Shown here: positions 46,001 to 56,866 of the stretch, one piece after another | Position numbering within the stretch: position 1 is the stretch's first letter | Layout of the letters: every line of letters begins with the position of its first letter | From: Zea mays | Lineage: Eukaryota > Streptophyta > Magnoliopsida > Poales > Poaceae | Assembly (NCBI RefSeq): GCF_902167145.1 | Contig: NC_050101.1 | Coordinates: 179,114,428-179,178,427 of the forward strand | Length of the DNA: 64,000 nt | Direction: 5' to 3' | The notes under the pieces: generated by a model | Told to the model about the DNA's origin: nothing | The model's input: only the letters and a program-made list of their open reading frames with translations | Databases searched by the model: none | Position numbers and translations under genes: made by a program

Positions 46001-46238
46001 CGGCCCCACGTACCGACACGCGTACGAATGCGACGTGGAGTGCGTGGAGTACGCCGAGGCCCTCGCCGAATCCGAGGCCCTCATCGCCGACCTGGAGAGC
46101 CTCTCCAAGGAGGCGCCAGATGTGAAGCGCCATGACGACAACTTCGAGCTAGCGGAGACGGTTAAGTCTGTCCCTCTCGACCCCAGCAGCGACGCCTCCA
46201 AGCAGATCCGGATCGGCTCCGAGCTCGATCCCAAATAG
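43020..46238 (+). CDS. Huck-B gag-protease polyprotein, complete frame
   Basis: Uninterrupted frame of 1,072 residues; the frame is open further upstream through the PBS, but M-G-S-L-Q-Q-P at 43020 is shared by all three copies. In order: an Arg-rich stretch near residues 40-55, an acidic/Pro-rich region, a retrotransposon gag domain about 520-665 (W-L-A-D-Y, A-R-A-W-L-E-H-L, W-D-D-L-V-Q-A-F), a Lys-rich patch, a C-x2-H-x5-H-x4-C knuckle-like motif near 758, and a pepsin-like protease with D-G-G-S-S near 886 and V-L-G-R-P-C toward its end. Gag builds the particle; protease matures it. It ends D-P-K then UAG, in frame with pol. It is the only intact gag-protease frame among the three copies. 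Confidence 0.93.
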   Translation: MGSLQQPFQPGTVLRFGSLEFMSLDGSYDMILLPPPRDSDNGGQQPARRRRNRRRLPHVAEERLSGLSRRLPRRRWRRRGNQGQAGGGTSSAVERVDGAGAPTGDTSGIDFAFETMTSVVSPQHANSKQTDDAGTLAKDLLGVTLVPETTVQSAPDATSSPPVDQEVPTDSHLVPFGFSLDPPSDFASVDAFIEASPNPLGYRMRSPWDRLTAVSTYEPDFSWDFSGLGNPSAMRDFMTACDYCLSDCSDGSRSLGDEDCGPSRECFHVDLGGPGEGNHLGMPENGDPPRPAPRIDILRELAVVPVPTGGHDPQHEQIREMQARLDEGAGTLEPFRRDIRQEWAGQPPAGEARHLPQSTQHRIADDARARPPPASSGVGQNLAAAAILLRVMPEPSTTEGRRIQGELKNLLEDAAVRRAESSASRRQGYPSEHRAATSRFMREASVHTGRTRNTAHAAPGRLGNEHPHRNRRIHLDERVRRGYHPRRGGRYDSREGRSPSPESPGPQAFSRAIRRAPFPTRFRTPTTITKYSGETRPELWLADYRLACHLGGADDDNLIIRNLPLFLSDTARAWLEHLPPGQISNWDDLVQAFAGNFQGTYVRPANSWDLRSCRQQPGESLRDYIRRFSKQRTELPNVTDSDVNGSFLAGTTCHDLVSKLGRKTPTRASELMDIATKFASSQEAVEAIFRKDKQPQGRPPEDVLEASTQRGTKKKGKKKSQAKRDAADADLVTAAEYKNPRKPPGGVNLFDKMLKEPCPYHQGPVKHTLEECAMLRRHFHKVGPPAEGGRARDDDKEDHKAGEFPEVHDCFMIYGGQVANPSARHRKQERREVCSVKVAAPVYLDRSDKPITFDQGDHPDRVPSPGKYPLVVDPVIGNVRLTKVLMDGGSSLNIIYAETLGLLRVDLSSVRVGTAPFHGIIPGKRVQPLGQLDLPVCFGTPSNFRRETLTFEVVGFRGTYHAVLGRPCYAKFMAVPNYTYLKLKMSGPNGVITVGPTYRHAYECDVECVEYAEALAESEALIADLESLSKEAPDVKRHDDNFELAETVKSVPLDPSSDASKQIRIGSELDPK

Positions 46239-49200
46239 GAAGCAGTGCTCGTCGACTTTCTCCACGCGAACGCCGACGTTTTCGCGTGGAGTCCCTCGGA
46301 CATGCCTGGCATACCGAGGGATGTCGCCGAGCACTCACTGGATATCCGAGTTGGAGCCCGACCCGTGAAGCAGCCTCTGCGCCGATTCGACGAAGAAAAG
46401 CGCAGAGCCATAGGCGAGGAGATCCACAAGCTAATGGCGGCAGGGTTCATCAAAGAGGTATACCATCCCGAATGGCTTGCCAACCCTGTGCTTGTGAGAA
46501 AGAAAGGAGGGAAATGGCGGATGTGTGTAGACTACACTGGTCTAAACAAAGCATGTCCGAAAGTTCCCTACCCTCTGCCTCGCATCGATCAAATCGTGGA
46601 TTCCACTGCCGGGTGCGAAACCCTGTCTTTCCTCGATGCCTACTCAGGGTATCACCAAATCAGGATGAAAGAGTCCGACCAGCTCGCGACTTCTTTCATC
46701 ACACCTTTCGGCATGTACTGATATGTTACCATGCCGTTTGGTTTGAGGAATGCGGGTGCGACATACCAAAGGTGCATGAACCACGTGTTCGGCGAACACA
46801 TTGGTCGAACGGTCGAGGCTTACGTCGATGACATCGTAGTCAAGACGAGGAAAGCCTCTGACCTCCTTTCCGACCTTGAAGTGACATTCCGGTGTCTCAA
46901 GGCGAAAGGCGTAAAGCTCAATCCCGAGAAGTGCGTTTTCGGGGTCCCCCGAGGCATGCTCTTGGGGTTCATCGTCTCCGAGCGGGGCATCGAGGCCAAC
47001 CCGGAAAAAATCGCGGCCATCACCAACATGGGACCCATCAAGGACTTGAAAGGCGTACAGATGGTCACGGGATGCCTGGCGGCTCTGAGCCGCTTCATCT
47101 CGCGCCTCGGCAAAAGAGGCCTACCTCTGTACCGCCTCTTAAGAAAGGCCGAGTGCTTCACTTGGACCCCGGAGGCCGAGGAAGCCCTCGGGAACCTGAA
47201 GGCGCTCCTCACGAACGCGCCCATCTTGGTTTCCCCCCGCTGCCGGAGAAGCCCTCTTGATCTACGTCGCCGCTACCACTCAGGTGGTCAGCGCCGCGAT
47301 CGTGGTTGAAAGGCAAGAAGAGGGGCATGCATTGCCCGTCCAGAGGCCAGTCTACTTCATCAGTGTTGTGCTGTCCGAGACCAAGATCCGCTACCCACAA
47401 ATTCAGAAGCTGCTGTACGCGGTGATCCTGACGCGGCGGAAGTTGCGACATTACTTCGAGTCTCACCCGGTGACTGTGGTGTCATCCTTCCCCCTGGGGA
47501 GATCATCCAGTGCCGAGAGGCCTCGGGTAGGATTGCAAGTGGGCGGTGGAAATCATGGGCGAGACAATCTCGTTCGCCCCTCGTAAGGCCATCAAGTCCC
47601 AAGTTTTGGCGGACTTTGTGGCTGAATGGGTCGATATCCAACTCCCGACAGCTCCGATCCAACCGGAACTCTGGACCATTTTTTTGACGGGTCACTGATG
47701 AAGACAGGGGCAGGCGCAGGCCTGCTCTTCATCTCGCCCTTCGGGAAGCACCTACGCTACGTGCTACGCCTCCACTTCCCGGCGTCCAACAATGTGGCCG
47801 AGTACGAGGCTCTGGTCAACGGGTTGCGCATCGCCATCGAGCTAGGGGTCCGACGCCTCGACGCTCGCGGTGACTCGCAGCTCATTATTGACCAAGTCAT
47901 CAAGAACTCCCACTGCCGCGACCCGAAGATGGAAGCCTACTGCGATGAGGTTCGGCACCTGGAGGACAAGTTCTACGGGCTCGAGCTCAACCACATCGCC
48001 CGACGCTACAACGAGACTGCGGACGAGCTGGCTAAGATAGCCTCGGGGCGAACAACGGTTCCCCGGGACGTCTTCTCCCGAGACCTGCATCAACCCTCCG
48101 TCAAGACCGACGACACGCCCGAGCCCGAGAAGACCTCGGCCCAGCCCGAGGAAACCCTCGGCTCGGCCCGAGGCACCCTCGGCCCCCGAAGGTGAGGCAC
48201 TGCGCGTCGAGGAGGAGCAGAGCGGGGTCACGCTTAATCGAAACTGGCAGACCGCGTACCTGCAATATCTCCACCGAGGAGAGCTACCCCTCGACCGAGC
48301 CGAAGCTCGGCGGTTGGCGCGGCGCGCCAAGTCGTTCGTCTTGCTGGGGGACGGGAAGGAGCTCTACCACCGCAGCCCCTCAGGCATCCTCCAGCGATGC
48401 ATATCCATTGCCGGAGGCCAGGAGCTCTTACAAGAAATACACTCGGGGGCTTGCGGTCATCACGCAGCACCTCGAGCCCTTGTTGGAAACGCCTTCCGAC
48501 AAGGCTTCTACTGGCCGACCGCGGTGACCGACGCCACTAGAATTGTCCGCACCTGCCAAGGGTGTCAATTCTATGCAAGGCAGACCCACCTGCCCGCTCA
48601 GGCTCTACAGACCATACCCATCACCTGGCCGTTTGTTGTGTGGGGTCTAGACCTCGTCGGCCCCTTGCAGAAGGCACCCGGGGGCTACACGCACCTGCTG
48701 GTCGCCATCGACAAATTCTCCAAGTGGATCGAGGTCCGATCCCTAAACAACATCAGGTCCGAACAGGCGGTGGCGTTTTTCACCAACATCATCCATCGCT
48801 TTAGGGTCCCGAACTCCATCATCACCGACAACGGCACCCAGTTCACCGGTAGAAAGTTCCTGGACTTCTGCGAGGATCACCACATCCGGGTGGACTGGGC
48901 CGCTGTGGCTCACCCCATGATGAATGAGCAAGTAGAGCGCGCCAACGGCATGATCCTGCAAGGACTCAAGCCGCGGATCTACAACGACCTCAACAAGTTC
49001 AGCAAGCGATGGATGAAGGAGCTCCCCTCGGTAGTCTGGAGTCTGAGGACAACGCCAAGCCAAGCCACGGGCTTCACACCGTTCTTTCTAGTCTATGGGG
49101 CCGAGGCCATCTTGCCCATAGACTTAGAATATGGTTCCCCGAGGACGAGGGCCTACGATGACCAAAGCAATCGAGCTAACCGAGAAGACTCACTGGACCA

Positions 49201-49487
49201 GCTGGAAGAGGCTCGGGACATAGCCTTGCTACACTCGGCGCGGTATCAGCAGTCCCTGCGACACTACCACGCCCGAGGGGTTCGGTCCCGAGACCTCCAG
49301 GTGGGGCGACTTGGTGCTTCGGCTGCGACAAGACGGCCAAGGGCGGCACAAGCTCACGCCTCCCTGGGAAGGGCCGTTCGTCATCGCCAAAGTTCTGAAG
49401 CCCGGGACGTACAAGCTGGCCAACAGTCAAGGCGAGGTCTACAGCAACGCTTGGAACATCCGACAGCTACGTCGCTTCTACCCTTAA
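46239..49487 (+). pseudogene. Huck-B pol: RT, two RNase H domains, integrase, multiply broken
   Basis: The domain order matches Huck-A. RT has Y-V-D-D near 46827. Breaks judged against Huck-A: TGA at 46719-46721 just before the M-P-F-G-L motif (a Cys codon in A); single-base changes shifting frame near 47230 (extra C), 47500, 47525, 47680, about 48165 and 49303 (extra G). The second RNase H starts at F-F-D-G-S (about 47691). Integrase is readable from the H-H-C-C finger (about 48440-48570) through D, D and E (VERANG near 48937). The stop TAA is at 49485-49487. This pol is dead, in contrast to the intact gag-protease upstream. Confidence 0.92.
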
Positions 49488-52400
49488 GATGCTTTCAAGT
49501 CGTTCGTACACTTCGTTCACACACAAAGTCTAACCATCAAGGAAGGGTCAGCCTTGCCTCGGCAAAGCTCGACCCTCCCTCGGGGGCTAGAAGGGGGGAA
49601 CCCCCTCTGCGTCAAAATTTTCCTCGGAAAAAGATCTTTTCTGCCAGAATGTCTTTCGTGCTTCTCGACTACTTCGAAAGTGGGATCCTGAAAACGACGG
49701 AGTACACGTAAGCAGTCAAGGATGACCGAGCCGAGGGACTCCTACGCCTCCGGGATACAGATACCTCACTCATCACCTTCTGCGATAAGTAACTCACGCT
49801 CGGATAGGTGATTCCGCGGACCGAACAAGTCTTCACGCTCGAAAACTCTTCTGACGAAACGATTTTTCGAGCCTTCTCGACTATATCGATGGCAGAACCC
49901 TACGGACGAGTAAGAGTACACCTAAGCGGCAAGGCCGACCGAGCCGAGGGACTCCTACGCCTCCGGGATACGGATACCTCACTCATCACCTTCCGTGAAA
50001 AGTAACTCTCGCTCGGCCAAACAATTCTGTTACCGACAAATAAGTCCAGATACTCGAAACAAGAGGAAAAGAAACGCGGCTTTACAACACGACGACAGCG
50101 TGTTTGGGCCTCGGTGGCCGCAGAAAACATACACACACTACAAAATAAACCGACCCTGCAGGCTCGGACCTTGACAATCGAAGGGAGCGGCGGCACCCTC
50201 GGCGTCAACTACACCTTTGGCGAAGTCCGACCTAGCCTCGGACGGCGACGCGATCGGAGGATCTTTACTCTGAAGGACGACATCAGCACCGCACCCGAAC
50301 CATCGCCGGTGGGGTCTTCTCCAGGAATCCGGCTCGAGCAGACAGCTCAGCCGGCCGCCCCGAAGCCTCAGCCAGCTGTCCCCCAAGGACATCAGCCCGG
50401 CTCGTGGCCTCGGCAACTCGACTTCGGCGTCGGTCCCGCCAGTGGACGGCCCGGCCAGGCTCTGGCCGACGAAGTCTTCTTTTCGAGCCAACTCCGCCTC
50501 TGTCCGTGCTGACACCGCTACCTCCGGCTTCGGCTCATCGAAGAGCGGCCGAGGGTTCCTTTAACTAAGCAAGAGAAGCCTCGGACAGCAAGGCCAACCG
50601 AGCCGAGGGACTCCTACGCCTCCGGGATACGGATACCTCACTCGTCACCTTCGCACGAGGCAACTCACGCTTGGTGAAGCGGTTCAGATAGCCGACAGGC
50701 GAGTCTTAGTGCTCGAAATGAGGAAAAAACACGGCTCCGTGCCGAAAATACATACATGTTCAGGCCCCGACAGTCGCAATGAACAGACTCCGGCACTCAA
50801 GGTGCCATTACAAATGGAACTCCGGTTCCACCTCCGCGGGTACGAACAACCCCCCACATCGGAGAGCCCGCGGGGCGACAAGCTCCGGGCGACTCACCAG
50901 CGACCTCTGCGGCAGCAGCCATGGTCCCAGGACGGACGCGGCCACCGGAAGGCTCTCGTTCGCGTTCCCACTCAAGGGACGCGAACCAGATATTAAAGCC
51001 AAAGAGCCAGGGGTCGGTCCGTAGGCGGCGTTGACGACCTCGACGGTGGGGAAGCTTTCTCCAGCTGCCACCACGTCAGCACCGACGGCGGCGTCCGCCT
51101 CTCCACCAATGTCGCACCGGCGAGCGCGGGCCGCTCCAAAGCGCACCGGCAGGTCCTCGCTCCCGTCCTCGCCACGAAAGCGAGGAGGACAGAATGTTGC
51201 ATCCTAGCTGGGCAGCAACAGTTCGCCTTCCCCGGCATGGCTGGAGGACGCCTCCTCCGCATAGCTGGAGGATGGTCTCCACCACCAGAAGCTGGAAGAG
51301 GAGGTGGCCAGCCGACCCGTGCGGGAGGTAGAGCCCCGGCTCACCCGCTCTCCGCCCCAACAAGGATGATGAAGATCCTTGAAGCTGAGGGCGGGACCAA
51401 GATCGCAGCCCGGCTTGCCTCTCCCCACCTAGGAGCTGGTGGTCACCGTCTTGGGTGACCACCGGCGAGGGGATGCGGCCGGGCGGCCTGATGAAAATCC
51501 TTGAAGCCGAACGATGGCTGAAAGGTACCAACTTCCGCGAAGTTGCGTTCCTCCGACGACAAGGCGGAAAGACTGCGAGTATCCCCCCATCCGGGGGCTT
51601 GGAAGGTGAAAAAACGCGATTCATAAGGAGAGCGCGAAAACATGGTTGCCTTTCAAGGGGGTCACCCTCCTTTTAAAGGCAACCCTCCCCACTTGCGTCC
51701 TCAGCCGTCGCGGGCTGACTCTTCTCCAACACGCTCCAAGGTCCTCCTCCTACGACACGGGGGCTGGGTCCCACGCGTCATGCAAGCTGGCAAGGGGCAG
51801 AAGAAGCCAAACCGCCGCGCGCGCGGTACGCGCGACTGCCCAGCGGTTACGAGCAATCCTCCACTTTCGCCCAGACCAGCGGGTGAAAGGGCGGACCGCC
51901 ATGCAGGCGACATGCAACCGCACCGAAGGGGCGCACCCTTCCGACTTCGACGCGTCCAGCATGGGGGCCCAGGCCCACACGTCATGCAACCGGCACGCCG
52001 GTTGCTACGTGCAAGGAACTGCACCGCCACTCGCGCCACTACCGCGCCTCCTCGACTGCGGAACCAGTACCGCGACTCAAGGCAACCCTGCGTATGACCC
52101 AACAGTGCCAGCCAGGCGCATCGATCACAGGCTAGTCAGCCGCGGGAGAAGGCGCGACGGTCGATGCGGCCAAAAATGGGCCGACAGTAATGGCGGTGGC
52201 AGGCGGGCGGAAGCAGCGGTCACGTCGTCAGCCAAGCTCACGTCCCCTCATGGGACAGCGAGAGAACCCTCTCCCACGACGTGAAGACGGCGCGCCCGTG
52301 TTCCGTTCCTCGAACGGCTCGCGCACGCGCAACGGCTGCCCCGCGAACCACTCGTCCCGTCGCATTAACTCCGCGGCGGGACATGCGGCACCTTTGGCAG

Positions 52401-52814
52401 GAGAAGCGGACGGCGCTTCACCTCCGCCATAATGATCGCGTCAAAAAGGTGCGCCACGTTATTCGATTTCGTATCCTTTTCCTCTTCCTCTTTCTCTCTC
52501 TTACAACAGGGACCGAGAAAGAGGGATACCCCGAAAGGGATCCTTCTCCGCGAAGGAAACGGGCCCCGAGCCCCCTACTGATCAGAGGTTCGAAGGCTGG
52601 CCCCTCGGAGGGGTTCAACAGCCGCCTCAGAGCGCTCGGGCTCCGCGCCCACTACTGTTCAGAGGTTCGAAGGCCGGCCCCCCGGAAGGGTTCAACGGCC
52701 GCCTCAGGCCACTCGGGCTCTGCGCCCACTACTGATCAGGGGTTCGTAGGCTGGCCCTCGAAGGGTTCACAGCCGCCTCAGACGCAGAGCGAGGGATGAC
52801 TCTGGGTACGTTCG
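49488..52814 (+). other. Huck-B 3' non-coding region (truncated by Huck-C)
   Basis: Collinear with Huck-A 2890-6103 in reverse complement. It contains three copies of the 55-bp motif (49726, 49937, 50596) and about four copies of the 70-80-bp GAACC/TTCGAAGG repeat (about 52560-52790). No gene is seen. A frame on the minus strand (51076-51624) resembles a plus-strand frame in Huck-A, but two reading frames are equally conserved, so it is not called. Confidence 0.75.
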
Positions 52815-54496
52815 TGTCGGCGTTTCGAGACAGGGGGGTCCCTAAGCCGACGAGTGAGTGTGCTGCGTGCCCCAGCCCAGATGGGTCGAGCGCGTGGGCG
52901 AGCGCGAAGGGGGGAGAGGCGAGGTGGCCGGAGTCGAGCGTGAGAGAGGTGGAAGTCCCGCGGCCTTCGTGTTCGTCCCGCGCCCAGGTCAGGTGCGCTT
53001 GCAGTAGGGGGGTTACAAGCGTCCACGCGGGTGAGGTAAGCGAGCGGCCCCAAGAGAGCGCATGTCCCGTCCTCGGTCCCGCGCGGCCAACCTTCTCTGA
53101 GAAGGCCCTGGTCCTCCCTTTTATAGTCGTAAGGAGAGGATCCAGGTGTACAATGGGGGGTGTAGCAGAGTGCTACGTGTCTAGCGGAGGGAGAGCTAGC
53201 GCCCTAGGTACATGCCAATGTGGCAGCCGGAGAGATCTGGGCACCCTGCTGGCGTGATGTCGTGGCTGTTGGAGGTGCGGCGGAGCCTGGCGGAGGGACA
53301 GCTGTCGGAGCGGTCGAGTCCCTGCTGACGTCGTCCTGCTTCCGTAAGAGAGCTGGGTGCCGCCGTCGTCATAGAGCTTGTGGAGCGCCATCATTGCCCC
53401 TCCGGCGGAGCTGGCCGGATGGGACGCCGGTCTTGTTCTCCGTCACCCGAGTCGATTCGGGGTAGGATGATGATGGCGCTTCCTGTTGACGTGGCGGGTC
53501 TGTGCCCTAGGCAGGGCGACGTGGGGGTTCCTCCGAAGCCGAGGTTGAGTCTGTCTTCCGTTGCCGTGGCCGAGCCCGAGCCATGGGGTCGGGCGAGGCG
53601 GAAGTCGTTCGGCCGAGGCCAGGGCGGAGTCCGAGCCCTGGGGTCGGGCGAGGCGGAAGTCGTTCGGCCGAGGCCAGGGCGGAGTCCGAGCCCTGGGGTC
53701 GGGCGAGGCGGAGTTTCGTCGTCTTCCGGGTGTTAGCCCGAGTCCGAGCCCTAGGGTCGGGCGGAGCGGAGTTCACCGTCTTCCGGGTCTTAGCCCGAGT
53801 CCGAGCCCTGGGGTCGGGCGGAGCGGAGTTCGCCGTCTTCCGGGTCTTAGCCCGAGTCCGAGCCCTGGGGTCGGGCGGAGCGGAGTTCGCCGTCTTCCGG
53901 GTCTTAGCCCGAGTCCGAGCCCTGGGGTCGGGCGGAGCGGAGTTCGCCGTCTTCCGGGTCTTGGCCCGAGTCCGAGCCCTGGGGTCGGGCGGAGCGGAGT
54001 TCGCCGTGGCGCCTTTGGCAAGGCCTGACTGCATGTCAGACTCACTCTGTCGAGTGGCACTGCAGTCGGAGCGGCGCAGGCGGCGCTGTCCTTCTGTCAG
54101 ACTGGCCAGTGGAGCGGTGGAGTGACGGCGGTCGCTTCGGCTCTGCCGGGGGCGCGTGTCAGGATAAAGGTGTCAGGCTACCTTTGCGTTAAATGCTCCT
54201 GCAATTTGGTCAGTCGGTGTGGCGATTTAGTCAAGGTTGCATCTGAGCGAAACCAAGGCCTTGGGCGAGCCGGTGATGTGTCCGCCGTAAAAAGGGGGGC
54301 CTCGGGCGAGACGGAGGTCTCTCGAGGTCGGCTGCCCTTGGCCGAGGCTAGGCTCGGGTGAAGCGTGATCGAGTCACTCGTGTGGACTGATCCCTGACTT
54401 AATCGTACCCATCAGGCCTTTGCAGCTTTATGCTGATGGGGGTTACCAGCTGAGAATTAGGCGTCTTGAGGGTACCCCTAATTATGGTCCCCGACA
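52815..54496 (-). repeat. Huck-C 3' LTR
   Basis: The LTR is 1,682 bp with the same termini as A and B. Minus-strand TATAAAA at 53119-53125. Tandem 57-bp array at about 53590-54010, with units containing GCCCTGGGGTCGGGCGGAGC. Confidence 0.93.
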
Positions 54497-56866
54497 GTAG
54501 CCCCCGAGCCTCGAAGGGAGTGTTAGCACTCGCTTGGAGGCTTTCGTCGCACTTTTTTGCAAGGGGACCAGCCTTTCTCGGTTGCATTTTGTTCCGGTGG
54601 GTGCGCGCGAGCGCACCCGCCGGGTGTAGCCCCCGAGGCCTCGGAGGAGTGGTTACACTCCTTCGAGGTCTTAATACCTTGCGTAACGCTTCGGCTGGTC
54701 TGGTCGTTCCCTCATGCGAACTGGCCGTAGCCCGGGTGCACGGTCGGGGCCCAAGCTCTCGGGCTGGTATGTTGACGCTGTCAACGGTTTGGCCGGAGCC
54801 GGTTTTTGCGAGAGCAGCCCCCGAGCCTCTGCACAGGGCGAGAGGACGATCAGGGACAGACTCGACTTTTTTACATACGCCCCTACGTCGCCTTTCCGCA
54901 AGGAGGAGGGGGGGAGTGCGCCATGTTACCCTCGATGGGTACCGAACATGGTGTCTCCGGTGAGCTGCAAGTAGGCCTGGGAATGGGCCATAAAAACTCA
55001 TGGGCATAAAGGGCCTCCAAATTCATGGGCTGATAATTTTGGATCTTTTTTGGTTCACTGTTGATTAGGGTAGAGTTGGATCAAACTATTTCATTAAAGG
55101 GCCAACACGGATCGATCATCAAACCTGGCCCAATCGTGTGCCTGGATCATATGAAGAGTGAGCCCATGGATCACGTGAAGGGCACAACCCGTGGAGCGCT
55201 CCAACCCGTGATTCCTGTAGCGTCTTCCTCCGCTGTTTGTTCGTCCGAAGAGCGGCAAGCGGCCCCCGCCGGCCCCTGCAGCACGCAGTAGTTTGTTCAA
55301 GATCTGTCGTCCGAAGAGTCGGGACTGCACCTGTAGGATCTGTGCTCGAAGAAAGGTATCGCCTAGCTGCTGTTTCCGCGTTTCGTCAACAGGGTGCTTG
55401 TCTATCTTCAGGAGCAAGTCGTGTGTCTCTCTGCTCGCAGTAGTTTGTTCTTAAAATTTTTATTAGTAGCTTGTCTGCTCGCAGGGTGATGTAACCACTA
55501 ATGCCCTCTGTTCTGAGTTGTCACTGAAATTCCAGATCTCTAAACTTGTGTGATCGATTGCAAAATTAGTTGATTTGGATGTGTTGCCCATCTGAACCAT
55601 GTCATTTCTACTGCTAATTAGTTGTGTGGCCATGTATGTGTGAGCCCATGTATTATACTAATTCAATTAGCTAGTGGTGGTGCTTGCATGTTTGTGGGGG
55701 CCCTTGGATTGCTAATGTAATATTGCCGTGGATTTTGAAAGGATCGGGGCAGGTTTGGGTGGCAAAGGCTTTAAAATCAGTTTGGATTGAGCTGCACCAA
55801 ATTAGTTTGGATTCAAGCAGGGCTGGATCTACTCCTTAGTATTCTAGGATTGAAGTGGGGTTAGGGCCGGATTATGACCCATTCCCAGGCCTAGCTGCAA
55901 GCGGGTAATCCGAGTGGACGTCCGTGCCCCGTTCGTTGGGGGTCGGCTAGGGGCCCAGAGGCACGCCCAAAAGTACCTGCGGGTGATTTGCCGGACCCGG
56001 TCCCCTGGCGACGGGGTCCGAGGGCTCGATGCCTCCCTCCGATGGGATTCCGTTACAAGATCGTTCCCGCTGGTCTCGGAAATGTCCTAGGGTACCTCGG
56101 GAGCGCAGCCCGAGCCTCGGTTATGTATCGAACGTACCCCTGGTCATCCCTCGCTCGGTGTCTGAGGCGACTGTGAACCCTTCGGGGGCCAGCCTTCGAA
56201 CCCCTGATCAGTAATGGGCACGGAGCCCGAGTAGCCTGAGTCGGCCATGGAACCCTTCGGGGGGCTGGCCTTCGAACCCCTGACCAGTAGTGGGTGTCGG
56301 GCCCACGCGATCTGAGGCGACTGTTGAACCCTTCGGGGGGCCAGCCTTCGAACCCCTGATCAGTAGTGGGGGGCTCGGAGCCCGGTTCCTTCGCGGAGAA
56401 GGATCCCTTTCGGGGTATCCCCCTTTCCCGGTCCCTGTTGCAAGAGATAGAGAAAGAGGAAAACGGAAAAGGATACGAAATCGGACGACGTGGCGTACCT
56501 TTTTTGACGCGGTTATTATGGCGAAGGTGAAGCGTCGCGCGCTCCTCCCGTCAGAGGCGCCGCCTGTCCCGCCGCGGAGTTAATGCGACGGGGCGTGTGG
56601 TTGACGGGGTGGCCGTTACGCGTGCGCGAGCCGTTTTGAGGAACGGCTGTGCCGCTTCGCACTTTTCGAATCCCGCGTCCGGTCCAGGCGGCGTGCTGGA
56701 AACGGTTTCGCCCTGGCCTTCATATACTTGAGAGGGGGTTCGGTGACGGTTCTTCGCTCTGCTCCCTTCTTTTCCCTTTAGGTTTTCGCAACCCGGGAAA
56801 CTTTAGTCGGAGGAGAGAGAAACTGCCCTCCCTGCCCCCCGCGCCGCCATCTTCTCCATCTTGGTG
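54497..56866 (-). other. Huck-C 3' region proximal part
   Basis: Matches Huck-A 2188 to about 3405 apart from the hAT insertion at 54972-55893, and includes the threefold 70-80-bp repeat at about 56160-56375. Homology to A ends near 56643. The bases up to 56866 form the 5' flank of the antisense gene, with a weak TATA-like CATATAC near 56721. Confidence 0.75.
54972..55893. mobile_element. non-autonomous hAT element, 922 bp, inside Huck-C
   Basis: The terminal inverted repeats are TAGGCCTGGGAATGGG at both ends. The 8-bp duplication GCTGCAAG flanks it (54964-54971, 55894-55901). The uninterrupted site GAGCTGCAAGCGGGT is present in Huck-A at about 2652. No transposase frame. Confidence 0.95.

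Larger units (their letters stand above)
41347..52814 (+). mobile_element. Huck-B: Ty3/gypsy Tat-lineage element, 3' end displaced by Huck-C
   Basis: The element carries a 5' LTR, PBS, intact gag-protease, broken pol and most of the 3' region on the plus strand. It is interrupted at 52814 by Huck-C. The missing ~700 bases of 3' region and the 3' LTR should lie beyond the window. The left flank CGAAG (41342-41346) is the candidate target duplication. Confidence 0.93.
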
